This document shows, piece by piece, positions 7,489 through 13,242 of a DNA stretch of 13,242 bases (position 1 is its first letter; each line of letters starts with the position of its first letter). Position numbers and translations under genes: made by a program. The notes under the pieces were generated by a model that did not search any database, had not been told where the DNA came from, and worked only from the letters and a program-made list of their open reading frames with translations. The DNA is from F23-B02 sp963629425 (GTDB taxonomy: Bacteria > Bacillota > Clostridia > Oscillospirales > Oscillospiraceae), in the NCBI GenBank assembly GCA_963629425.1, contig CAVGIU010000038.1, forward strand, positions 1 through 13,242. Reading direction: 5' to 3'.

Positions 7489-8585
7489 ATAAGCTCCCCC
7501 CAATACCAGCCCGACGTGCCCCTGTATTTCACAAGATAGCCGCGCGAGGTCTCCTCCACGATGCTGACCTCGTCACCCGTCTTAAGTTCGAGGACAAGAT
7601 CGGTCGAATCGTTACATTTGCAAAACTCCTCATCGGAGTAAAGATACTTTGTGAGTATCTCCATCTCATAGCCCGTGCGGACGTGGCGCACGAGGGAAAA
7701 CTCCTCGCCTCGGCGCAGCACCTGCACGTCGTTGTCTCCCCAGCGGATGTAATAGCTTTTTTTGCTCCCGCGCTGCGCGGCCTTCACCCTGCGCACGGGG
7801 AAGGGATCATAGGCCTCGAAAGTAAAGTCCTCGCTGCCCTCAAAGGGGATGATGAGTGCGTTCAGCTGCCCGTCGTCTTTTAACGAGCAGCCGCCGTCGA
7901 TGGAGATGACGTGCTTTTCGCGGTCGATTATCGGGTTTGCGCAGACGTGGTCGGGAAGATACAGCATCACCGGCCAGTGTCCGACGATGACCCATTTATC
8001 GAAGCTGTAGCCATAGCTCATGAAATCATCGAATTTCATGCAGTCGCCGCCGAGCTGCCGCTCGATGGGAGTATCGGGCTTTATGCCGCCGTGCACAAAG
8101 ATATAGTGCGGCGTTTCGATGACATGGGGCAGCGCCATCAGGAAATCCCACTCGGGCTTAAACCGCTCGGAAAGCTCCGGGATGAGAGATGCAAAATCGA
8201 GCTCGGGCGTTATTTTGATGCCCATCTCCGTGAGCATGTCCCACACAAGACCGCCGCGCTTTGCGAGCATGTACTGCACGATGCGCTTATCCCAATAGCG
8301 CCGCTCGGCGTCGATAACGTCCGCCCATGTGTCGCAGTTGCCGCAGACGGCGTGACAGTTGCCGTGCGCGGAGAGCTCCATTATAAATCTCAGCGTTTCG
8401 AGGCTATCGCTCCCCTTTTCGAGAAAATCGCCGTCTATGATGAGCTCGTCATTTTCCGAGAAATTTATTTTTTCAAGAAGCCCCTTGAAATAGGGCATGT
8501 TCGCGTGTATATCCGAAACGGCGATTATGCGCCGAGAGCGCGTATCGAGCCTTTGGATGCGCGCGTTAACGTTCCACATTGACAT
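7485..8585 (-). CDS. Metallophosphoesterase with C-terminal SH3-like domain
   Basis: This 366-residue, calcineurin-like phosphoesterase is related to the PPP-type protein phosphatases. Metal-site motifs appear in order: DIHAN (25-29, for DxH), DGDFLEKG (51-58, for GDxVDRG), GNCD (82-85, for GNH), VHGG (His165) and GHWP (His203). In classic PPP enzymes the third motif is GNHE, with His as general acid; here it is Cys, as in YfcE-like phosphodiesterases, so the reaction may be that of a phosphodiesterase. Residues ~260-330 are a linker-like beta region. Residues ~332-366 (LKTGDEVSIVEE... SGWYWGEL) look like a bacterial SH3 domain, possibly a ligand-binding or tethering module. The gene lies 2 nt after the phosphatase-GNAT gene; a second in-frame ATG at 8579 could also be used. 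Confidence 0.85.
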   Translation of the reverse strand: MSMWNVNARIQRLDTRSRRIIAVSDIHANMPYFKGLLEKINFSENDELIIDGDFLEKGSDSLETLRFIMELSAHGNCHAVCGNCDTWADVIDAERRYWDKRIVQYMLAKRGGLVWDMLTEMGIKITPELDFASLIPELSERFKPEWDFLMALPHVIETPHYIFVHGGIKPDTPIERQLGGDCMKFDDFMSYGYSFDKWVIVGHWPVMLYLPDHVCANPIIDREKHVISIDGGCSLKDDGQLNALIIPFEGSEDFTFEAYDPFPVRRVKAAQRGSKKSYYIRWGDNDVQVLRRGEEFSLVRHVRTGYEMEILTKYLYSDEEFCKCNDSTDLVLELKTGDEVSIVEETSRGYLVKYRGTSGWYWGELI

Positions 8586-8587
8586 TG

Positions 8588-9736
8588 CTATTCAAATCTC
8601 TTTTCCATGAGGTAAAGCGGCGCACCCGAGCCGGGCTCGCTGCCGAGGACGGTAAAGCCGAGATCCTCATAAAATTTTACGGCCTTTGCGTTTTCAGACG
8701 AAACGTGCAGCCGAAGCTTTTCGCGGCCGAGCATCTCGTAATTTGTTATCGCGCGTCCGATAAGCTGCGTGCCGAGGCCCATTCCGCGCAAGGGCTCTTT
8801 TATGTACACAAGGCTCACCCAGCCGACGGAAGCTCCCTTCGAGCGCTCGGGGTCTGTTTCTATAAGCCCGGCAAGCTCACCGTCGGAGCGGAAGGCCTTG
8901 AGTATGGCTTTGTTATCGGCGGCAAAATGCCGCTTTGCCGAGGCGAGATATGTCTCGGCGTTAAAGCCCTTTAAGTCGCCGTGCGCGGCTTTCCACGATG
9001 CGGCGTAGGATTCCTTATAAAGCTCGCCCTCGCTGTTCGGGTCGAGCGGCTCGTAGTAGAGATTATTGGGGTCTGCCCCGCGCGTCTCCTTCTTCCACCA
9101 GCTCTGCCGGGCGAAGGTCGAAAGCTCCGGCGGCAGGTGGGAGTTATCGTTGTAATAATCAACCGTAAATGTGCCCTTATCGTACATGAGCTTGCTCACG
9201 GCGGTGTTGTCCCCATGCGGGAGCGAGGGGATATCACGGCTTTCGACGTTTAAAATATACGCCAGAAGCGAGCGGATGGCCATGCCGTGCGAGACCACCG
9301 CGACGGTTTTTCCCTCGTTTTTTGCCGCTATCCCGGTAACGGCGGAGACGATGCGCTCGGTACACTCGGCAAAGGTCTCGGCATTCGGTGCGCGCCACTG
9401 CGCGGGATCGTTGTTGAAATTGTCCATCTGCGCAGGGTCAAATCTGTACATATCGCCGAAGCTCATACCCTCGCACACGCCGAGGCTGATCTCTCTCAGC
9501 TGCGGCATGAGCTGCATTTTGAGATCGTGATACTTTGTTATCGCGCCCGCCGTCGTTACCGTACGGCGCAGGTCGCTTGAATACAGCGCGTCGAGCCGAA
9601 CATCCTTGAATCTCTCCGCGAGGCAGGCTATCTGCCTGTGTCCGCGCGGCGTTATGAAGCTGTTGTGCTGACCCTGCACGATGCGGTAAAGGTTTCCCTC
9701 CGCCTCGGCGTGGCGGATCATGTAGATAGTTGTCAT
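8588..9736 (-). CDS. Histidine phosphatase (phosphoglycerate mutase-like)-GNAT fusion
   Basis: This 382-residue, two-domain protein has an N-terminal histidine phosphatase domain (about 1-200): RHAEAEGN with the phosphoacceptor His9, SSDLRRT with Arg58, LREISLGVCEG, and the second catalytic His150 in VVSHGMAIRSLL. The C-terminal domain (about 225-382) is a GCN5-type acetyltransferase with the acetyl-CoA loop RGMGLGTQLI (317-326) and the late motif NAKAVKFYEDLGF. Both domains look catalytically complete. ATG 9736 is preferred over a TTG at 9751 because GAGG ends 9 nt before it and MTTIYMIRHAE is the natural phosphatase N-terminus. As first gene of the minus-strand operon it is read from the promoter at 9784-9812. 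The substrates of both domains are unknown. Confidence 0.9.
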   Translation of the reverse strand: MTTIYMIRHAEAEGNLYRIVQGQHNSFITPRGHRQIACLAERFKDVRLDALYSSDLRRTVTTAGAITKYHDLKMQLMPQLREISLGVCEGMSFGDMYRFDPAQMDNFNNDPAQWRAPNAETFAECTERIVSAVTGIAAKNEGKTVAVVSHGMAIRSLLAYILNVESRDIPSLPHGDNTAVSKLMYDKGTFTVDYYNDNSHLPPELSTFARQSWWKKETRGADPNNLYYEPLDPNSEGELYKESYAASWKAAHGDLKGFNAETYLASAKRHFAADNKAILKAFRSDGELAGLIETDPERSKGASVGWVSLVYIKEPLRGMGLGTQLIGRAITNYEMLGREKLRLHVSSENAKAVKFYEDLGFTVLGSEPGSGAPLYLMEKRFE

Positions 9737-9741
9737 TTGCC

Positions 9742-9770
9742 TTGACCTCAAATACTAATTAATATATAAT
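9742..9770 (+). promoter_or_regulatory. Sigma-A-type promoter for the csaB-like operon
   Basis: TTGACC (9742-9747) and TATAAT (9765-9770) are separated by exactly 17 nt: a 5/6 match at -35 and a perfect -10. The expected start near 9777 leaves a leader of about 47 nt before the GTG at 9824. A second TATAAT at 9773-9778 lacks a good -35. The promoter lies within the leader of the opposing operon. Confidence 0.75.
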
Positions 9771-9783
9771 GTTATAATATCAT

Positions 9784-9812
9784 ATTATATTTATCTTTCC
9801 TTAAGAAATCAA
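9784..9812 (-). promoter_or_regulatory. Sigma-A-type promoter for the seven-gene minus-strand operon
   Basis: Read on the minus strand, TTGATT (9812-9807) and TATAAT (9789-9784) are separated by exactly 17 nt. The predicted start near 9777 leaves about 40 nt before the ATG at 9736. It faces the plus-strand promoter, with only 13 bp between the two -10 boxes. Confidence 0.72.
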
Positions 9813-9823
9813 GTGGGGCAAAC

Positions 9824-12028
9824 GTGAGAGTTTTACATCTTATCTCCGGCGGAGACTCGGGCGGAGCGAAAACGCACGTCCTTTCGCTTCTGAGCAGTCT
9901 TAACGAGCATATCCGCGCAGACCTGGTCTGCTATAAGGAGGCAGAGTTTTCAACGGAAGCGCGCGAAATGGGCATACCGACGCAGGTTTTTGCCGGCGGC
10001 TTCAATATAGGGCTTAAAAAAACGCACGAACTTATAAAAAACGGCAATTATGACATCGTCCACTGCCACGGCAGCCGCGCGAACCTGACGGGCGCGCTGC
10101 TGAAAAAACATTTCGACATTCCCTTTATAAGCACCGTACACAGCGATTATAAGCTCGACTACCTCGGCCGTCCGATGGCGGCCTTGACCTACGGGCAGCT
10201 CAACAAGATGGCGCTGCACCGTATGGATTACCGCGTCTGTGTTTCCGATCAGATGCGCGCAACGCTTATAGAACGCGGCTTTGAGCCGAATAAGCTTTTT
10301 CCGATTTATAACGGCGTTGATTTTTCCCGCCCGAAGCCGAGCATCACGCGGAGCGAGTGGTTTAGTGATATCGGCTGCAGCTTCCCCGAGGACAGCATAG
10401 TTGTCGGCATAGCGGCGCGCTTTGACGCGGTTAAGGATGTTGCCACGACCGTGCGCGGCTTTGCCGGAGCGGCAAAGGAAAACAGCAGGCTGCGCCTTCT
10501 CATCGCCGGCGACGGCCGGGAGCGCGAGATGCTCGAGGCTCTGTGCGAGGAGCTTAATGTCCGCGATAAGGTCTTTTTCGCCGGATGGATAAGCGGCATG
10601 GACGGCTATTACGCGAGCGTGGACATAAACGCGATAAGCTCTCTTTCGGAGACCTTCCCCTACGCCGTGACCGAGGCTGCGCGTGTCGGAATACCGACAG
10701 TGGCCTCACGCGTCGGCGGCCTGCCGAGGCTCATAATAAACGGCGAAACGGGCATGCTGTTCGAGCCGACGGATCACGAAACGATGACAAGATGCCTTCT
10801 TGCCCTGGCAAACGACGAGCAGCTGCGCAAAAAGCTCGGACAGGCCGTTTACGATAAGGCAAAGCGCGAATTTTCCACCGAAAGCACCTGCCAAAGGCAG
10901 TTAAAGATATATAAAACCGTTATTGAAAGATACAATGAGCCCCGCTGCGGCGCTGTCATATGCGGCGCTTACGGTCACGGCAACGCGGGCGACGAGGCGC
11001 TGCTTACCGCCATAACCGCTCAGCTGCGCTCGATAGACGAGGATATGCGCATCGTCGTCGTGTCGAAAGATGCGCGGCACACAAAGCGCACACACGGTCT
11101 GAGCGCGATACGGCGCTGGCAGATACTGCGTCTGCGGCGCGAGCTGAAGCGCTCGAAGCTGTTCATAAGCGGCGGCGGCAGCCTTATTCAGGACGTCACC
11201 AGTCGGCGAAGCCTGTGGTTTTACCTGCATACGATATCGCTTGCTAAAGAATGCGGCTGCAAAGTGCAGATGTACGGCTGCGGCATGGGACCGCTCAATT
11301 ACGACTACGACAGAAAATGCGCAGCGAAAACGATAAACCGCTGCGTCGATGCGATAACCCTGCGAGATCCTCTGAGCCTTGAGTTCACACGCGAGATCGG
11401 CGTTACGGTGCAGGAGGTGCTCGTCACGGGCGACCCGGTTCTCAATCTGCGCGGCAGGAGCGACGCCGACGCCAAGGCCTTCCTGCGCGCCCACGGCATC
11501 GACCCCGACGAAAAATATGTCTGCCTCGGCCTGCGCAACTGGCCGGGCTTTGCCGAAAAAAGCGGCGAGATCAGAGCCGCCCTGCAATACATCTACGATA
11601 AGCACGGGCTTGTGCCTCTGTTCATGCCCATGAACTACGATCGGGACGCGGCAATAACCGAGCCCATAACGCGCGGCATGAGCGCACCGTTCAAGGTCAT
11701 GCCGAAGACCGAGGACGCGGAGCTTGAGATAGCCATAGTGCGGCAGATGAAGCTGTGCGTCGCCATGCGCCTGCACAGTCTGCTCTACGCTGTCTGCGGC
11801 GAGGTGCCGTCGGTCGGCCTGAGCTATGACCCCAAGGTCACGGGCTGTGCGCAGTATCTCGGCGTTTCCTGCATAGAGTTTGAAGACGTCACGGCGCAGA
11901 TCCTTATCGACGCTGTCGAGGCAGCACTGTCCGAATCAGGCACGGACCGGCTCGGACGGCGATTTGAATATATCAAAAACGCCGAAAGGATGAATATCGA
12001 GACCGCAAAGCGGCTTCTCGGCGAATAA
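9824..12028 (+). CDS. csaB: Glycosyltransferase family 4-CsaB polysaccharide pyruvyl transferase fusion
   Basis: This is a 734-residue fusion. Residues ~1-370 are a GT-B fold, family 4 glycosyltransferase: GGDSGGAKTHVLSLL at the N-terminal nucleotide-fold loop, HCHGSRAN, NGVD (163-166), IAGDGRER and the donor-site segment SLSETFPYAVTEA (273-285). Residues ~376-734 are a CsaB-type polysaccharide pyruvyl transferase: GAYGHGNAGDEA (381-392), ISGGGSLIQD (448-457), GCGMGP, AMRLHSLLYA (647-656) and SYDPKV (667-672). CsaB transfers pyruvate from phosphoenolpyruvate to ManNAc in secondary cell-wall polymers, which creates the ligand for SLH-domain proteins. The fused glycosyltransferase may add a sugar in the same pathway; this is inferred, and no SLH protein is visible here. 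Start is GTG with AGTGGGG 5 nt upstream. It is first in a three-gene unit. Confidence 0.88.
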   Translation: MRVLHLISGGDSGGAKTHVLSLLSSLNEHIRADLVCYKEAEFSTEAREMGIPTQVFAGGFNIGLKKTHELIKNGNYDIVHCHGSRANLTGALLKKHFDIPFISTVHSDYKLDYLGRPMAALTYGQLNKMALHRMDYRVCVSDQMRATLIERGFEPNKLFPIYNGVDFSRPKPSITRSEWFSDIGCSFPEDSIVVGIAARFDAVKDVATTVRGFAGAAKENSRLRLLIAGDGREREMLEALCEELNVRDKVFFAGWISGMDGYYASVDINAISSLSETFPYAVTEAARVGIPTVASRVGGLPRLIINGETGMLFEPTDHETMTRCLLALANDEQLRKKLGQAVYDKAKREFSTESTCQRQLKIYKTVIERYNEPRCGAVICGAYGHGNAGDEALLTAITAQLRSIDEDMRIVVVSKDARHTKRTHGLSAIRRWQILRLRRELKRSKLFISGGGSLIQDVTSRRSLWFYLHTISLAKECGCKVQMYGCGMGPLNYDYDRKCAAKTINRCVDAITLRDPLSLEFTREIGVTVQEVLVTGDPVLNLRGRSDADAKAFLRAHGIDPDEKYVCLGLRNWPGFAEKSGEIRAALQYIYDKHGLVPLFMPMNYDRDAAITEPITRGMSAPFKVMPKTEDAELEIAIVRQMKLCVAMRLHSLLYAVCGEVPSVGLSYDPKVTGCAQYLGVSCIEFEDVTAQILIDAVEAALSESGTDRLGRRFEYIKNAERMNIETAKRLLGE

Positions 12029-12040
12029 GGGGGAGATCTA

Positions 12041-12658
12041 ATGATAAGAGCGGCGGCACTCGTCTCCGGCGACGGAGCACTGCTACAGACGGTCCTTGAT
12101 TCCATGTACTTCGGTGAGATCCCGAATTTTGAGCTCACCGCGGTCATATGTACGGAGTCGGACGCTTACGCGCTGCGCCGCGCGCGCAATTCCGGCGTGG
12201 AGGCATTCGTGGTCGAGCCCTCGCTTTTCCCCACAAAGCTCAGCTACAGCATGGCCGTATCAAATAAGCTCCGCGACATGGATATAGACCTTGTCATCCT
12301 CGCGGGCTATAACATGCCGCTGGGCGTCATATCGACGCAGTTTCGCAAACGCATCATCGGCGTGTACCCCTCGCTGATCCCCGCCTTCGTCAACTGCGAC
12401 GACGCTCCCGAACGCGCAGCTCTCGAGCGCGGCTGCCGCGTCACCGGCGCAACGGCGTTTTTCGCGGATATCGACGGTAACATCGGCCCGATCATTGCCC
12501 AGCAAGCCGTGGATATATTCCCGAACGACACGCCCGAGAGCCTGTCGCGCCGCATTATGGAGGACGCGGAATGGAAGCTGCTCCCCAAGGCCATAATACT
12601 CTATTGCCAGAACAGGCTTGAGATCCATGGCGACAGAGTTATCATAAAAGGCGAATAA
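12041..12658 (+). CDS. PurN-like formyltransferase-fold protein lacking catalytic residues
   Basis: This 205-residue protein aligns end to end with glycinamide ribonucleotide formyltransferase (PurN): ALVSGDGALLQ, VILAGYN, GVYPSLIP and a C-terminal GPII segment, with normal family length. But the E. coli catalytic trio Asn106, His108 and Asp144 is replaced by Gly107, Tyr109 and Asn147 at equivalent positions, with unchanged local spacing. The substrate phosphate loop SGNGSN is SGDGAL, and the AGFMR segment is AGYNM. Formyl transfer by the known mechanism therefore looks impossible, and I do not call it purN. The reading frame is intact, with GGGGGAG in front and a 12-nt gap after csaB, so it appears maintained as a pseudoenzyme or an enzyme of altered chemistry. 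The residue mapping is my own alignment from memory of the E. coli protein. Confidence 0.85.
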   Translation: MIRAAALVSGDGALLQTVLDSMYFGEIPNFELTAVICTESDAYALRRARNSGVEAFVVEPSLFPTKLSYSMAVSNKLRDMDIDLVILAGYNMPLGVISTQFRKRIIGVYPSLIPAFVNCDDAPERAALERGCRVTGATAFFADIDGNIGPIIAQQAVDIFPNDTPESLSRRIMEDAEWKLLPKAIILYCQNRLEIHGDRVIIKGE

Positions 12659-12674
12659 AACAGGAGGTTTTACC

Positions 12675-12875
12675 ATGGAAATAACAATGAAAATAGAAGG
12701 CATGCAGTGCGGACACTGCTCCTCGCGCGTCAAGGCCGCGCTCGAAAAGGTGGAAGGCGTAAGCTCTGCCGAGGTCAGCCACGAAAACGGCACCGCCGTC
12801 GTAAATGGCGAAAACCTCGATGCCGCCGCGCTGAAAACCGCAGTCGAAGACCAGGGCTTCGATGTCGTCGGTTAA
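12675..12875 (+). CDS. Heavy-metal-associated (HMA) domain protein, CopZ-like
   Basis: This 66-residue protein is a single HMA domain of ferredoxin-like fold. The metal-binding loop GMQCGHCSSRV carries Cys12 and Cys15; the following SAEVSHENGTAVV strands and C-terminal IEDxGF-like segment (VEDQGFDVVG) complete the domain. Such proteins carry Cu(I) or related soft metals to P-type ATPases in the cytoplasm. The residue between the cysteines is GH, where CopZ commonly has xx of varied type, so copper specificity is not certain. AGGAGG lies 7 nt before the ATG. It is the last gene of the csaB unit, 16 nt after the PurN-like gene, and no metal ATPase or CsoR/CopY regulator is in the window. Confidence 0.92.
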   Translation: MEITMKIEGMQCGHCSSRVKAALEKVEGVSSAEVSHENGTAVVNGENLDAAALKTAVEDQGFDVVG

Positions 12876-12905
12876 ACCTTAGTCGGCGCGAAATTCAATA
12901 ACGCA

Positions 12906-12933
12906 GGGGGCGGGCATTGCCCGCCCGTTTTTT
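12906..12933 (+). terminator. Intrinsic terminator of the csaB-purN-like-HMA unit
   Basis: A perfect 8-bp stem, GGGCGGGC (12908-12915) with GCCCGCCC (12919-12926), closes a 3-nt loop and is followed by GTTTTTT (12927-12933). It lies about 30 nt after the HMA stop codon. The T-tract runs straight into the left edge of dispersed repeat copy C. The stem resembles the hairpin at 2626-2650. Confidence 0.88.
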
Positions 12934-13104
12934 CAGAGGCGCATTAAGGCTCCTGCCGATACATTTATTGCAGCTGCCCGGTGTCGAAACAACGGCATAA
13001 ACCGTGGCGTTTCGCGCCCCATGAGTGCGATGCAAATTGTGCCGGCGCCCTTGCCTTCCCCTTCGAGGGGAAGGTGTCGGCGGAGCCGACGGATGAGGTG
13101 TAAT
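12930..13104 (+). repeat. Dispersed repeat copy C, full length
   Basis: Starts TTTTCAGAGGCGCATTAAGG in the T-tract of the terminator and matches copy B (minus strand from 2900) nearly base for base over the first 22 nt, then through GATACAT, GCCCGGTGTCGAA and ATAAACC. It shares TTTATTGC and GTGGCGTTTCGCG with copy A. The right half holds the hairpins CCTTCCCCT/AGGGGAAGG (13054-13062 with 13066-13074) and GTCGGC/GCCGAC (13076-13081 with 13085-13090), then GGATGAGGTGT. The middle third differs from copy B in sequence and length. Confidence 0.85.
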
Positions 13105-13242
13105 TAAATCTGTGCGGCGCAGCCGCACACCGCAGGCTGCCCACCATCGGCTGTCCGCTATCCACTTGCCGCGGCGAAAGCCGCGGCAAAACCTATTTGG
13201 AGCATAGGAATGTCTTTTTGGAGCGGACGAAGGTGCGTACAT
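13105..13242. other. Hairpin-rich non-coding tract, cut by the window end
   Basis: No convincing gene is present. Perfect hairpins follow one another: TGTGCGGC/GCCGCACA (13111-13118 with 13122-13129), a 10-bp stem TTGCCGCGGC/GCCGCGGCAA with a GAAA loop (13166-13175 with 13180-13189), and CCTAT/ATAGG (13192-13196 with 13204-13208). TTTGGAGC appears twice (13196-13203 and again near 13216-13223). The bases GCTGTCCGCTATCC near 13150 resemble the first bases of the window (GCTATCCGCTGTCA). It could be part of a larger repeat or a structured RNA; the end is not visible. Confidence 0.45.

Noticed and set aside
9773..9778. Second plus-strand -10 box (TATAAT)
   Set aside because: No acceptable -35 lies 16-18 nt upstream; the TATAAT at 9765-9770 with TTGACC is far better.
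10901..11776. Minus-strand open frame of 291 codons opposite the CsaB domain
   Set aside because: Antisense to conserved CsaB motifs; its composition (Ala, His and Arg rich) is what reversed GC-rich codons produce.
12041..12658. Annotation as a working phosphoribosylglycinamide formyltransferase (purN)
   Set aside because: The fold matches, but the Asn/His/Asp catalytic set and the substrate phosphate loop are replaced, and the neighbours are not purine genes.
12895..13242. Minus-strand open frame of 115 codons running off the window
   Set aside because: It reads through the terminator, repeat copy C and the hairpin tract. The product is Arg/Pro-rich with no recognisable family, and a related segment occurs in the minus-strand frame at 2434-2850, which covers repeats A and B. 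It is a by-product of GC-rich repeats.

Overview
The window looks like chromosomal DNA from a high-GC, Gram-positive gut-type clostridium, most likely in or near Oscillospirales/Oscillospiraceae. This is an inference from four things: GC-rich coding sequence that still uses many ATA isoleucine codons, strong GGAGG-type ribosome binding sites, a B. subtilis-like Pho box, and a dispersed hairpin repeat (CCTTCCCCTC...GAGGGGAAGG next to GGATGAGGTGT) of a kind I associate with that group. No rRNA, tRNA, transposase, CRISPR array or phage gene was seen.

Layout. (1) 1-2437, plus strand: a PhoP/PhoR-type two-component system. Four TTTACA direct repeats upstream form a probable Pho box, which suggests autoregulation under phosphate limitation. 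(2) 2438-2882: an intergenic convergence zone with two copies of a dispersed repeat and a strong bidirectional terminator. (3) 9736 down to 2883, minus strand: seven densely packed genes that overlap or lie at most 16 nt apart, so probably one operon. In transcription order they are a histidine-phosphatase/GNAT fusion, a metallophosphoesterase with an SH3-like tail, a YgiQ-type radical SAM protein, a PPC/DUF296 protein, a DUF1294 membrane protein, a YeiH-type putative sulfate exporter, and a membrane-anchored alpha/beta hydrolase. The set looks like a housekeeping/accessory operon without an obvious common pathway. (4) 9737-9823: a very AT-rich region carrying two near-consensus sigma-A promoters that face each other. 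(5) 9824-12875, plus strand: a three-gene unit with a glycosyltransferase-CsaB fusion (cell-wall polymer pyruvylation), a PurN-like protein that has lost every canonical catalytic residue, and a small CopZ-like HMA metallochaperone. An intrinsic terminator follows. (6) 12930-13242: a third copy of the dispersed repeat, then a run of perfect hairpins cut off by the window end.

The three points most worth following up are the PurN-fold pseudoenzyme cotranscribed with CsaB, the dispersed repeat that sits exactly at operon 3' ends and supplies the stop codons of two genes, and the face-to-face overlapping promoters at 9742-9812.
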